A DNA stretch of 64,000 nt from SURF-28 sp034521465. Lineage in GTDB: Bacteria; Bacteroidota; Ignavibacteria; Ignavibacteriales; Melioribacteraceae. Positions 9,752-20,300 of the stretch are shown here, one piece after another (the stretch's first letter is position 1; each line of letters begins with the position of its first letter). Made by a program: the position numbers and the translations under genes. Under the pieces are notes generated by a model. That model saw only the letters and a list, made by a program, of their open reading frames with translations. It searched no databases and was not told the DNA's origin. The stretch lies in the NCBI GenBank assembly GCA_034521465.1, contig JAXHMN010000011.1, positions 248,001 to 312,000 on the forward strand. The letters run 5' to 3'.

Positions 9752-10808
9752 TTAATATTCATATTTTATCATATACGATTTGATTGGTTCACGTAATTTA
9801 TCAAATTCGACTACTTCCACTAGATTTCCTGGTTCATCATACTTGTAATTATACTCATGATAATCATCATCATAGAGGTTTTCTGTAATCTCTTTTATTA
9901 GTTTTCCATCATCGGTATAAACAAATTCAGAACTTTTTTGAAGAGTATTCTCTGAGTTATATTCCTTTTCTGATGCTACCTTATTATCAAGAGTATATTC
10001 GTATTTAATCAACTTAAGCAAATCTCCATCTTTATCGTAAAGTTTTTTCTCAATAATGTTGTTACTTGCATCGTACTGCATTGATTCTTTGGAGATTAAA
10101 TCTCCATCTTCATCGTAAATGAGTGAATTAAGTAAATTATTGTTTTCATCAAAATCATTTACTCGTTTTTCTTTAACGACTCCATCTTCATCGTACGTGA
10201 TCTTTTTCGGTAAGGTTTTTATTATCGTCATATTTGTAATCAACTTTGGTGTTTGGTTGTCCGTCGTAATCGTAGCCGATCATTTTATCGATCTTATTAA
10301 TCTCGTTGTAGTAATAAATCTCTCTTGAGGTAATATCGCCATCATTATCATAAATTGTTTTCTTAGTCATGTTACCGTTTTCATATTCATACACTGTTTT
10401 AGTAATGATGCTTTCATTTGCTTCGTGTTCGGATTCTTCTACTAAATTATTATCCAAATCAAATCGGTATCTTTTGATAAGTTCAATATCGTCATCGTAA
10501 TCAAACTCAATTTCCTTTGTTAGATTGCCGGAAGCATCATACTCATATTTAAACTTTCCAAGATAATCACCATCTTCTTCGTATAATTTATATTCAGTAA
10601 GATTACCACCGTCAAATTTTGCTTCATACATTTTAATTCCTTCGGCAACAGGTTCACCAAATTGATAAGTATGCATTGTTTGAACATATCCCTTAACACT
10701 AACTGCGGTTTCTTTTACAAAATCTTTTGATTGAGCTGATAAAAATAAATTGCTTGTAATGAGTAGGAAGGATAAAACAAATGAGACGGATTTAATATTG
10801 AGCTTCAT
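9752..10808 (-). CDS. Secreted YD-repeat (RHS-like) protein (one frameshift)
   Basis: Two overlapping frames (10188-10808 and 9752-10243) join near 10200 into one protein of ~350 residues. It starts with a signal peptide (residues ~1-26, ending FLSAQS) and consists of ~20-residue repeats such as YEYDASGNLTKEIEFD, KYDDNKNLTEK and YDEDGDLISKESMQYD. These are the YD/RHS type that forms beta-strands. Asp and Glu are very frequent. It is too short to be a full RHS toxin shell and has no C-terminal toxin domain or T9SS tail. A paralog lies at 50207-51135. Role unknown; cell-surface or periplasmic location is inferred. Confidence 0.75.
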
Positions 10809-10914
10809 GATGCCCTCCGTTTTATTTTAATAAAATAAATATAGGAAATCCGCTCATAATTATGAACATAAATTGGGAGGATCGTAAACTGCCGTAGATA
10901 ATGAAAAATATACT

Positions 10915-11412
10915 CTACTTATAATTAACAAACTGAACAGGGAAATTATAATCAGCTTCTTTTACAAGTTTCATAACTTCCTGAAGATCGTCTTTTTTTG
11001 ATCCTTGCACTCGTACAATTTCATCCATTATCTGAGCGCTTACTTTTAGCTTGCTTTCTTTAATAAGTTTTGTGATGAGTTTAGCGTTTTCTTTTGAAAT
11101 GCCGCTTTGCAAATCGATTGATTGTTTTAATCTTCCGCCGCCGGCAGGTTCAGGTTCGTTTAGTTTCATCGCTTTTAACGAGATACCGCGCTTAATAAAT
11201 TTTGTCTGAAGAATATCAACTGCTGCTTTTAAAGAATAATCATCCTTCGAGTTGATATTTATTAATTTATCTTTTTTGTTTAGTGTGATTTCTGTCTTAG
11301 AATCTTTTAGATCGTAACGCTGGTTGATTTCTTTGATTGCTTGGTTAACTGCGTTGTCAACTTCTTGAAAGTCAACTTCGGATACAACATCAAATGAAAA
11401 TTTTTGTGCCAT
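10915..11412 (-). CDS. yajQ: YajQ family nucleotide-binding protein
   Basis: A complete 165-residue protein, the usual YajQ length, starting MAQKFSFDVVSEVDFQEVDN and ending FPVQFVNYK, both hallmarks of the family. The central part includes KTEITLNKKDKLI and the conserved LKQSIDLQSGISKENAKLI. YajQ proteins are two tandem ferredoxin-like folds that bind RNA or nucleotides; some homologs bind cyclic di-GMP and act with transcription factors. Cytoplasmic. It is a single-gene unit with its own upstream region, next to tRNA-Pro. Confidence 0.95.
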   Translation of the reverse strand: MAQKFSFDVVSEVDFQEVDNAVNQAIKEINQRYDLKDSKTEITLNKKDKLININSKDDYSLKAAVDILQTKFIKRGISLKAMKLNEPEPAGGGRLKQSIDLQSGISKENAKLITKLIKESKLKVSAQIMDEIVRVQGSKKDDLQEVMKLVKEADYNFPVQFVNYK

Positions 11413-11482
11413 CGTTTTCCCCCTGGTAGAAAGTAACTTTTCTGTGAAATTACACGACTCTAATTTATGTAAAACTAAATTG

Positions 11483-11556
<74 letters not shown>

Positions 11557-11753
11557 AGTGTGATTAACAACAAAAATAAAAAAAAATCATTGATTTATCG
11601 CATCTGATTCAATATTTTTTATATATTAGTTAACCATATTATTAAGTATTAAAATAATATTCAAAATTGGTTGTAAAATTAATTTAATTTTATTAAATAG
11701 ATAAGTAATATTTAAGAAAAATTACAATAACCTAAAATAAAGAAGGGGCAAAT

Positions 11754-12850
11754 ATGAAAAAGCTTTTTACTGTTTTCTCAGTAGTACTATTCTTCGCTTT
11801 ATCTAGCAATGTTTTTGCGCAGCTTGCTAAGGACAGTTGGGGATTTGGATTTGGTTTTTCCTATCCAAGAATGATTTCACACTCTGTTACTGTTAATCCT
11901 GCTGACGATGGTGTCGGTGGTTTCTTAAGTATACAAGAAATTTTTCTGAACATACAGCAATTAGATTCCAAGGTCGTTTCAATCATATTTCTTATCAATG
12001 GGTCCCGGCTTAAATAGAGATGGTAATACCAACATGAATATCTGGTAATTTTGATTTTGTATATACTTTTGTGCCGTGTGAATCTTTATCTCCTTATATA
12101 ACAGGTGGTGTTGGTAGCGTATATTTAATGTTTGATAATCCTGCCAACGCAAACAAGGAAGATTTTTTAGATTATCAAATTAACTTGGGCTTAGGTTTGG
12201 ATCTTGATATCAGCGATAACTGGAGTATAACAACTGAGTTAGGAATTCATTCCATGCCAAATGATTATTTAGAATCAGTAAGAGGTACAGGAAATGGTGG
12301 TTTATTGGGAAGTCAAGAAGATTCCTACATGAGTTTCAACCTCGGTCTAATGTACACATTCTCAAAAGGCGAACCATCAAAATATTGCCAATTGTATGAA
12401 GGTATAAGCGCTGACGTTCCTGAAATTGACTATGAAAGAATTGAAAACATAGTTAAAAAACACATTCCGGAAGTCATCGAAACACAAGTTGTTGTTGAAA
12501 AAGAAGCTGAACAAAAATGGATACTTGTTGGTGTAAACTATGATTTCAACAAAGCATCACTTAGGAGTGAATCATATCCGATACTTTTCCACGCAGTGCA
12601 AGTTCTGCTTCAAAATCCGGATATGCGTGTTGAAATACAAGGACATACCGATAATATCGGTTCCGAAGAATACAACATGAAACTTGGACAAAGAAGAGCA
12701 CAAACTGTTAAAGATTACTTAGTTGCTCGTGGAGTCTCTGCTGATAGATTATCAGTTAGATCATTTGGTGAAAGTCAACCAATTGCTGATAATAAAACTG
12801 CCGAAGGCAGATCAATCAACAGAAGAGTTGAGTTCAAAGTTCTCAACTAA
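11754..12850 (+). CDS. OmpA family outer-membrane protein (frameshifted)
   Basis: A signal peptide (MKKLFTVFSVVLFFALSSNV, ending VFAQ) is followed by a beta-barrel-like region. The frame breaks near 11940 and again near 12000-12050; intervening sequence (NFSEHTAIRFQGRFNHISYQW, then NFDFVYTFVPCESLSPY) continues the barrel in other frames, so this is one ~365-residue protein. The C-terminal OmpA domain (12530-12850) binds peptidoglycan: GVNYDFNKASL, EIQGHTDNIGSEEYNMKL, QRRAQTVKDYL and the closing NRRVEFKV. It anchors the outer membrane to the cell wall. A strong terminator follows. Confidence 0.88.
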
Positions 12851-12860
12851 GATTTTTCAA

Positions 12861-12889
12861 AAAGGGGTCATTAATTGACCCCTTTTTTT
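12861..12889 (+). terminator. Rho-independent terminator after the OmpA gene
   Basis: The stem AAAGGGGTCA/TGACCCCTTT with loop TTAAT runs into a T-tract. It begins 11 bases after the stop codon. Confidence 0.93.
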
Positions 12890-12926
12890 ATATCCTTATT
12901 TACTTTTAATTAATTCTTACATATAC

Positions 12927-13045
12927 TTGCAGCCAATTATCCTTTAACATTATCCGGAGAGATAAACAAGGAATGAAAAACCAAAATAAAATTTATACAA
13001 ACATGGAGACCTCAGCGGCAATTTGCCAATGAGGATTTTTTTTAT
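12927..13045 (+). promoter_or_regulatory. pyr operon leader with terminator-type attenuator
   Basis: Upstream of pyrR a possible promoter (TTGCAG, 16 bases, ATTATC at 12927-12954) precedes a leader of ~80 bases. The leader ends in a hairpin: CCTCA-GC-GGCAA-T-TTGCC-AA-TGAGG (13010-13034), then eight T (13036-13043). ATG follows two bases later. The hairpin is an intrinsic terminator placed inside the operon's leader, the expected position for PyrR-controlled attenuation. Its 3' arm also carries GAGG, the only Shine-Dalgarno candidate for pyrR, so folding could block both transcription and translation. A competing antiterminator was not found by eye. Confidence 0.7.
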
Positions 13046-13597
13046 ATGGACATAAAAGCAAAAATAATTGACGAAGATGGATTAAAAAGAACCCTTACAA
13101 GATTATCTCATGAGATAATCGAAAGAAATAAGGGAACACAAAATATTGTTCTCGTTGGGATGAGAACTCGCGGTGAGTTTTTAGCTCAAAGAATTCAGGA
13201 AAGAATAAAAGAAATTGATAATAATGAGGTGGAACTTGGGGTGCTCGATATTACACTATACCGCGATGATTTTAGAATGAGACTGAAACAGCCCGAAGTT
13301 TCAACAACTGATATTACATTTGACGTCTCAGATAAAGATATCGTCCTAATTGATGATGTACTTTACACGGGAAGAACAGCGCGAGCTGCCCTTGATGCTT
13401 TAATGGATCTAGGAAGGCCGAATACAATTCAGTTCTGTGTTCTGGTCGACAGAGGTCATAGGGAATTGCCAATAAAAGCAGACTTTGTTGGGAAGAATAT
13501 TCCCACATCAATTAATGAAGAAGTAAAAGTTAAACTAAAAGAAACCGACGGTGAAGATGCCGTTTATTTAGTTGATATTTCAAACGATGTAAAATAA
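13046..13597 (+). CDS. pyrR: Bifunctional pyr operon regulator/uracil phosphoribosyltransferase
   Basis: A complete 183-residue PyrR. The PRPP-binding loop IVLIDDVLYTGRT is at residues ~99-111. Also visible are LVGMRTRGEFLA near the N-terminus and the C-terminal VDRGHRELPIKADFVGKN, typical of PyrR rather than other phosphoribosyltransferases. In bacteria that use it, PyrR senses UMP and binds pyr mRNA leaders to favour termination; it can also convert uracil and PRPP to UMP. It is first in pyrR-pyrB-pyrC, directly behind a terminator hairpin, which supports autoregulation. Cytoplasmic. Confidence 0.95.
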   Translation: MDIKAKIIDEDGLKRTLTRLSHEIIERNKGTQNIVLVGMRTRGEFLAQRIQERIKEIDNNEVELGVLDITLYRDDFRMRLKQPEVSTTDITFDVSDKDIVLIDDVLYTGRTARAALDALMDLGRPNTIQFCVLVDRGHRELPIKADFVGKNIPTSINEEVKVKLKETDGEDAVYLVDISNDVK

Positions 13598-13609
13598 GAG
13601 AGATTAATA

Positions 13610-14530
13610 ATGTCATTATCAAGCAAACATTTGCTGGGATTACAAGGAGTTCCAAAAGAAGATATACAACTTATCCTTGATACTGCAACAACATTTCGTG
13701 AAGTATTGGAAAGACCGATCAAAAAAGTTCCGACACTGCAAGGCAAAACGATAGTTAATTTATTTTACGAAAGCTCAACCAGAACAAGAATTTCATTTGA
13801 GCTGGCACAGAAAAGATTGTCGGCTGATACTGTGAATTTTGCAAAATCGGGCAGCAGTACAAGCAAAGGCGAAACCTTCAAAGATACAGTGAAAAATATT
13901 GAAGCCATGAAAGTCGATATGATTATAGTGCGCCATGAATCAGCCGGTGTTCCGCACTTTCTTACAAAAATTTCCGATGCCAATATTATTAATGCTGGTG
14001 ACGGAAGACATGAACATCCGACTCAAGCATTGCTCGATTTTTATTCGATTCAAGAGAAAGTCGGAAAAATAGAAGGATTAAAAGTTTGTGTTGTTGGTGA
14101 TATAGCACATAGCCGCGTTGCGCTTTCAAATATTTTTGGACTGTTAACTCTTGGAGCAGAGGTCTCTGTTTGCGGTCCAAAAACTATGATTCCCAGAGAT
14201 ATTGAAAAACTTGGAGTTAAAGTTATCCATAATATTGACGAAGCCATCGCTCAAAATGACGTGCTTAACATACTTCGTATTCAATTAGAAAGAAAAGCCG
14301 GAACCACAATACCAAGTTTAAGAGAATACCATAATTATTTTGGTGTTACCGAAGAACGAATTACAAAGAACAATCAAGATATTCTCATTCTTCATCCCGG
14401 TCCAATCAACCGTGGAGTAGAAATATCATCAGAAGTAGCTGACGGACCTTATCAGGTTATCTTGAATCAAGTTACAAATGGTGTAGCTATTAGAATGGCA
14501 GTACTTTATCTGCTTGGCACAAAAAATTAA
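13610..14530 (+). CDS. pyrB: Aspartate carbamoyltransferase catalytic subunit
   Basis: A 306-residue enzyme that joins carbamoyl phosphate and aspartate in the second step of pyrimidine synthesis. The carbamoyl-phosphate loop FYESSTRTRISFELAQKRL is near residues 52-70, followed by KSGSSTSKGETFKDT. HPTQALLDFYSI and HPGPINRGVEI are the other family motifs. No pyrI regulatory-chain gene is adjacent, so the enzyme may be of the unregulated type or pair with PyrC as in some bacteria. It lies 12 bases after pyrR and 22 before pyrC. Confidence 0.96.
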   Translation: MSLSSKHLLGLQGVPKEDIQLILDTATTFREVLERPIKKVPTLQGKTIVNLFYESSTRTRISFELAQKRLSADTVNFAKSGSSTSKGETFKDTVKNIEAMKVDMIIVRHESAGVPHFLTKISDANIINAGDGRHEHPTQALLDFYSIQEKVGKIEGLKVCVVGDIAHSRVALSNIFGLLTLGAEVSVCGPKTMIPRDIEKLGVKVIHNIDEAIAQNDVLNILRIQLERKAGTTIPSLREYHNYFGVTEERITKNNQDILILHPGPINRGVEISSEVADGPYQVILNQVTNGVAIRMAVLYLLGTKN

Positions 14531-14552
14531 TTCTAAATTCAGAAGGAAAGAA

Positions 14553-15842
14553 ATGAAACTTTTACTTAAAAACTTAACGCTAATAGATCCATCAATAAAC
14601 TTAAATGAAAAAACTGATATATTGATTGAAGATGGTAAAATTAAAAAGATAGGTAAAATCGAAACCGGTGATGAAAAGAATACAAGAGTTATTGAGCTTG
14701 AGGGTAAAATATGTGCACCCGGTTTTTATGACATGCATGTTCATTTGCGTGAACCCGGAAGAGAAGATGAAGAAACAGTATTAACCGGAAGCAATGCTGC
14801 GGCAGCAGGAGGTTTTACCGGTGTTGCATGTATGCCTAATACAACACCGGATATTGATTCAGCCGAAGTTGTTAATCTTATAAAAGAAAAAGCCAAGAAA
14901 CATTTAGTGGAAGTCAATCCAATCGGTGCGGCAACTCTGAAACGAAAAGGTGAAGAACTTGCCCCGATTGCCGAAATGGTTGAAGCTGGAATAGTTGCAG
15001 TCTCGGATGATGGAGTCGCTATTAAAACATCCGGAATTTTAAAAAGTGTATTAGAATACACACAAATGTATAATGTGCCGGTGATCGAACATTGCGAGGA
15101 TCAATCTCTTGCAGATGGTGTGATGAATGAAAGCCGGATTTCAACTCAACTTGGCTTGCCGCCAATTCCTACAATTGCCGAAGATTTAATTGTTATGAGA
15201 GATATTTCGGTTGCAGAATATTCAGGTGGCCATGTTCACATTTCTCACATCTCATCTAAAAAGGCAGTTGAATTAGTTAGAAACGCAAAGAAAAGGGGAT
15301 TAAAAATATCTGCTGAAGCAACACCGCATCATTTTTCATTAAACGATGAAATGCTTAAAACATACGACACTAATTATAAAATGAATCCACCTCTTAGATC
15401 AAAGGACGATGTAGAAGCAGTAATTGAAGGACTTAAGGACGGAACGATTGATTGTATAGCAAGCGATCATGCACCACACTCAATCGAAGAAAAAGAAATG
15501 GAATTTATTTATGCACCCAACGGAATTATCGGTTTAGAAACTGAACTTGGTATAACTTTAACTGAACTTTATCACAAAAAGGTACTTACTCTTGAGCAAA
15601 TTATTGAAAAGTTTTCCATTAATCCCAGAAAAATTTTGAAATTACCGATACCTACAATTGAAGAAAATAAAATAGCTAATTTAACAATTTTTGATCCGGT
15701 GCAAATTTGGACGGTAGATGTGAAAAAGTTCAAATCAAAATCAAAAAACTCACCATTTGATAAAAAATTATTAACCGGTAAATCCGTTGCGGTAATTAAC
15801 AAAGGTCAAATGTATTATGAAAATGAGTTTATGGAGATATAA
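14553..15842 (+). CDS. pyrC: Dihydroorotase
   Basis: A 429-residue amidohydrolase of the class I dihydroorotase type, catalysing ring closure of carbamoyl-aspartate. Zinc ligands and substrate residues are seen in DMHVHLREPGREDEE near residue 57, HCEDQS, HISHISS and the catalytic aspartate in ASDHAPHSIEEKE. The ATG at 14553 has the Shine-Dalgarno AGAAGGAAAG upstream; an alternative GTG/TTG start further upstream would overlap pyrB and is less likely. Last gene of the pyr operon, followed by a hairpin terminator. Confidence 0.96.
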   Translation: MKLLLKNLTLIDPSINLNEKTDILIEDGKIKKIGKIETGDEKNTRVIELEGKICAPGFYDMHVHLREPGREDEETVLTGSNAAAAGGFTGVACMPNTTPDIDSAEVVNLIKEKAKKHLVEVNPIGAATLKRKGEELAPIAEMVEAGIVAVSDDGVAIKTSGILKSVLEYTQMYNVPVIEHCEDQSLADGVMNESRISTQLGLPPIPTIAEDLIVMRDISVAEYSGGHVHISHISSKKAVELVRNAKKRGLKISAEATPHHFSLNDEMLKTYDTNYKMNPPLRSKDDVEAVIEGLKDGTIDCIASDHAPHSIEEKEMEFIYAPNGIIGLETELGITLTELYHKKVLTLEQIIEKFSINPRKILKLPIPTIEENKIANLTIFDPVQIWTVDVKKFKSKSKNSPFDKKLLTGKSVAVINKGQMYYENEFMEI

Positions 15843-15885
15843 AAATTAGTGTGCACTTTTGTATATATAAGTGAACACTAATTTT
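15842..15885 (+). terminator. Terminator of the pyr operon
   Basis: A long stem overlaps the end of pyrC: AAAATTAGTGT and CACTT on the left pair with AAGTG and ACACTAATTTT on the right, with an AT-rich loop. The stem itself ends in TTTT. The T-run after it is short, so efficiency is uncertain. Confidence 0.6.
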
Positions 15886-15994
15886 GGCTTACTCGCAAGA
15901 TCAACTCTAATATCCTTGTAAATTGATCTCTATCCTCAACTTTTTATAATGGCATTCTCTTTGAATATTTCTAAGTAAAACCAAGGAGACAGCC

Positions 15995-16828
15995 ATGAAA
16001 AAGATTATTGTAAAACTAATGATGGCGGCTTTATTAGCCGCAAGTCTTTTGCTCACTTCTTGTGACGAAGAATATTATTATGATTCAACTCCTCCTGAAC
16101 CTCCGACAAATGTTGTTACAATCACCGGCGATAATTGGGTAGAAGTTCAGTGGGATCACAGCCGTGACAGAGACGTTGCCGGTTATAACGTTTATTACAA
16201 TTATACCTATGATGGCAGGTACACCCTAATCGGAAGTACCGAATCTGATTATTTCGTCGATTATGACGCTCTTAATGGCGAAACCTATTTTTACGCAGTT
16301 GCCGCATATGATTACGACGGGAACGAAAGCGAACTCAGTTACGATTATGTGAAGGATACTCCGCGTCCGGAAGGATACAATCGAGCAATTTTTGAATACA
16401 TCTCTTATCCTGAAAAATCCGGTTATGACTTTTCCGATTACTCGATTACACCGTATAATTCCGAATATGCCGATTTCTTCTTCGAGGAATATAATGGCGT
16501 ATATTATATAAATGTTTGGTGGGATACAGATCTTCAAGATATGGGAGCAACTTATGATATTTATGATGTAACAGAAGCTCCAGTAAATGGTTGGATCCCA
16601 CTTCACGAAGATGAAAACGTTAAATACACCGAAGCTATTCCGGGACACACTTATGTTATTTGGACTTACGATGATCATTATGCGAAAGTTAGAATAAACA
16701 GTATCCAAGGTAATATGATGGTATTCGACTGGGCTTACCAAACTGTTAACGGAGAAAGAGAACTGAAACGTGGAAATCGACCAGAAAGAAACGGTGAGGA
16801 AAGAGTCGTTATAAAAAGGAATAGATAA
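15995..16828 (+). CDS. Lipoprotein with fibronectin type III domain
   Basis: A 277-residue lipoprotein. The signal peptide ends in the lipobox LLTSC (Cys ~23), so it should be anchored in a membrane by lipid. An Fn3 domain follows (residues ~35-125): VEVQWDHSRDRDVAGYNVYY, then YFYAVAAYDYDGNES. The C-terminal ~140 residues are rich in Tyr, Asp and Trp and match no family I recognise; the tail is strongly basic. It is a single-gene unit with its own Shine-Dalgarno (AAGGAGA) and terminator. Surface or periplasmic display is inferred. Confidence 0.85.
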   Translation: MKKIIVKLMMAALLAASLLLTSCDEEYYYDSTPPEPPTNVVTITGDNWVEVQWDHSRDRDVAGYNVYYNYTYDGRYTLIGSTESDYFVDYDALNGETYFYAVAAYDYDGNESELSYDYVKDTPRPEGYNRAIFEYISYPEKSGYDFSDYSITPYNSEYADFFFEEYNGVYYINVWWDTDLQDMGATYDIYDVTEAPVNGWIPLHEDENVKYTEAIPGHTYVIWTYDDHYAKVRINSIQGNMMVFDWAYQTVNGERELKRGNRPERNGEERVVIKRNR

Positions 16829-16864
16829 TTATTATAATCCTCCATGGAAAAAAAAGCATCCGTC

Positions 16865-16896
16865 AAAAGCATCCGTCAATTGATGGATGCTTTTTT
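16865..16896 (+). terminator. Rho-independent terminator after the Fn3 lipoprotein gene
   Basis: AAAAGCATCC pairs with GGATGCTTTT and runs into a T-tract. The left arm is part of a short direct repeat (AAAAGCATCCGTCAA present twice at 16851-16880). Confidence 0.88.
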
Positions 16897-16927
16897 ATTG
16901 CCAATTAATTATTTTGTCAATTACACA

Positions 16928-17368
16928 ATGAGGCAAATGATACAACTCATATCGAAACGAATTCCGATCACACTCTTTCTATTATTGTTTGCATTTTTAT
17001 TAAATGTCCAGGCACAGCAAAACCAAAACCCTGAAAACATTCTAATACAAATTGAAGATGCTTTTAGATTGGGTGATGTGAATAAAATTTCTGATTTAAT
17101 TGATTCGAATACACATTTTAGTTTTACTTCGGAACTGACCGGATATTTTAGTTATTCACAAATCATTAGTTTAATGGGAGATTACTTCAAAACTTATAAA
17201 CCGCTAAAGTTTAGGTTCAGCAGCAGATCATTTTTAACGTCAATGCCTTTTGCTTGGGGTGAATATGTTTTCCTAAAAAGGGGAATTCGAGGTTCACACA
17301 AAATATTTATTTCGATTGAAAATATGAATGGCGAATACCGTATAACCCAGATCTCAATAAACCCATAG
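16928..17368 (+). CDS. DUF4783 family secreted protein
   Basis: From the ATG at 16928 the product is 146 residues with a signal peptide ending VQAQQ. The earlier in-frame start at 16844 would translate through a terminator hairpin and is rejected. The mature part fits DUF4783, an NTF2-like fold common in Bacteroidota: FRLGDVNKISDLIDSNTHF, then YFSYSQIISLMGDYF, then GSHKIFISIENMNGEYRITQ. Function of the family is not established. It ends five bases before the sensor kinase gene, so cotranscription is likely and it may modulate or be controlled by that kinase. Confidence 0.8.
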   Translation: MRQMIQLISKRIPITLFLLLFAFLLNVQAQQNQNPENILIQIEDAFRLGDVNKISDLIDSNTHFSFTSELTGYFSYSQIISLMGDYFKTYKPLKFRFSSRSFLTSMPFAWGEYVFLKRGIRGSHKIFISIENMNGEYRITQISINP

Positions 17369-17372
17369 ATGA

Positions 17373-20300
17373 ATGCTTAAGTTAATATCGAACAAAATAT
17401 TGTTGTCAATTATTGGCGTTTGTTCAGCATTAATGATCAGCATTGGTATCTACGAACCGATTCATATCGAAAATAAAAAAGAAAGTTGGGGAGAAGAATT
17501 AAATAGTAAGATAGAGTTAATTGAACAAAAAGTTTCTGAAACCCTTCAACAGTATCAAACTAACATTCTTAATGAATTAGCAATCATAAAATCGAAAATT
17601 AATAAACGAGTATCAAATAATAAAAATCCTATTTCCACCGATGACTCATTCTTAAACATTTCAACTTCGGGTGATTACTCTTTTGTTATAAAAGAAGTTG
17701 ATAACAAATTACAAGCATGGAGTTATAATCCAATAACAAATGCAGATCACGCGATTGATGACTATCATCAACCGGGACAAACTTATTTTACCAGCAGCAC
17801 ATTAATCCAATATTTAGCAGTTTATGATACATTAAATACTGAACTTGGTGATTTAACGATTGTTCTTTTCCAACCGGTCGAAAAAAATTATAAAATTGAA
17901 AATCGATTTTATTCGCCGCTCAATCTTTCTCAGCAATTTAGTGAACAATTCGATGTCGAGTTTGAGATTAACTATTCAAAAAATGCCCGACTCACACGGG
18001 ATGGCAGGAAACATTCAATTGAGATATTGAATAACAATAAAAACAAAATAGGTGTTGTCACTTTTAATAAACCGATGCGGGAAATTGCGCTGCAAGATGC
18101 TTCGGATACTTTTGAGTTTTTTCAATCATCTTTAGCTTTTATCATTCTTCTTTTAGTCGGATTTTTAATTGCAAAATTCATCAATGAGTTTAGAATCAAA
18201 TCTATTCGTTTTCTTGTTTTATTAATTTACCTAATTGGTGTTCGATATTTACTGCATTATCTAAATTTCGCAGAATATTTTGAGGGATGGGAAATAACCA
18301 ACTCTAAATACTTTTCATCTCTGTTTGGTGGTGGTATTGTAAGTTCTCCTCTTGATCTGTTTATTACATTAGCGATTCTTTCTATAGCAATTATTTTATT
18401 GTTCAAATATGTTCTAAGCTATTTTAAAGAAAAATCAAGCAATGATAATTGGATAAAATTTTTCTTTATTGCGCTAATATTTATACCACTTTATTTTTTG
18501 AGTATTAGATCACTTGGAGCATCAATTAAAAGTATTGTTTTCGATTCATCTCTTAGATATTATAAAGAAGATTCTCTTTTCCCCGGTTCAATTGAAATAT
18601 TTATGCTGTTTACTATTCTGTTGCTCGGTATAATTATTTTTATAGGTACATTATCATTTCTTATAATCCTCTATAAAAATTTGCCGAAAAGAATAAACGA
18701 AGTCTCCGGGTTCTTTTCCTTATTTATTCTTACTCAAGTTATCGGAGTAATTTTCGATATCGTTCAAAAGGAGCCGCAGACTAGTCCATTTTTTAGAATA
18801 TTATTTGTCTTCTTCTCATTTATTGCACTTTATTTAATTGTTAGAGAAAAGCGAGTTAAAGGATTTCACTTCTTTGGCTATGCTTTGATATCATCCATCA
18901 TGGTAATTTTGCTTTTAGGGCAGTTCAATTCGTTGATCGAAAAAGAGTCTTTGAGAAAGAGTGCTTACAATCTTACAAGACAAAATGCAGAGCTATTACG
19001 ATTTGCTGTTTATGAAACATTAGTAGAGGCAATCACCGATCGGGAAACTGTTAAATCATTTACTTCTGAAAATATTAATGCAGATGCAATTGCGTTTAAG
19101 TTTTGGAGCAACAGCGTGCTTCAAAAAGAAGCATTGGGCAGTTCTATTAATCTATTGGATCGTGATCATAATTCTATTGGATCTTTTAACTTCAGATTTA
19201 ACCGCGATTTGGATATCGATTGGGATAGATATTCCAGTGAATTAAGCGACCTCGAAGAGATAAAAATCTTTGAAGAAAGTATTGTTTATTCTGATAATAA
19301 AATTATTCGGGGAATCGCTACAATAGAAGATGTAGAAGAAGTACTCGGTTACATCACCGTAAATGTTCTTTATGATCTTACTTCTCTGAGTATACCGTCG
19401 GCTCCGGAATTTCTCAGCAGTGATGCCGGCTTCATAAATGATACAATCGATTTTACTAAGTTGAAAATATTTGATTTTCACAACGGGACTCTTATCAACT
19501 CTTTATCGAATTTTAATTTAAGTGAGAAGGAAATTATTTCAATTCTTGATGCTGACTTGAACCAGTATGGCGAGTCATGGATTAATCTCAGCATTAATGA
19601 TGAAAACCATTTAGTTTTTATTCTGAAACGTGATCAAAATAATATTAGCAGAGTACTTGCAGTAGCTTTTAAAAGAAAAAGAATTAAGCTGGGGACTATT
19701 TGATTTCTTTAAGATATTTTTTGTCCATTTATTAATTATTGTCTCAGTCTTTTTGTTTTACCTTGTTATTCAGTTATATCGAACACCAAAGATTAAATAT
19801 ACCTTTGCTACAAAACTCTTGCTTTCCTTTATTTTGATTTCGCTGATACCTTTAATACTTGTTTCATTTTTCTTTAGAACATTAACAACAGACAAGAATG
19901 AATATGCAATAGAATATAAATTAGGCAAGAGAGCAGTTAGTATCGATGAGTACCTTCAAACATATTTGAATGAATCGAGCGCCGGCTTAAATGCAGTCTC
20001 GGATAAAGCATCCCGTGATCTTGGAATCGATTTCACGCTATTTAAAAATAAAGACTACATTCATTCTACCAACAGTCAATATTATGCTGTTGGATTAATT
20101 CCATCAATTCTAAATCCGGTTGCATTCGATAATCTTTTTACGGAAGGTCTAAATGAAATTGTACTTAAGGAGAGAATAGAAAATTTCCAATTTAATGCAC
20201 TCTATTACAAAACAAGTTTACTTGGGGATTATTATGTTATTAAAATTACAGATGCATTTAATCAGATTATGCTTCCGCTTTCCGGAGAAGAGGTTGATGT

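Noticed and set aside
9752..10808. RHS toxin gene
   Set aside because: Only the YD repeats are present; there is no RHS core signature or C-terminal toxin domain and the protein is about a fifth of the usual length.
16844..16927. N-terminal extension of the DUF4783 protein
   Set aside because: The extra 28 codons run through a terminator hairpin and displace the signal peptide from the N-terminus.
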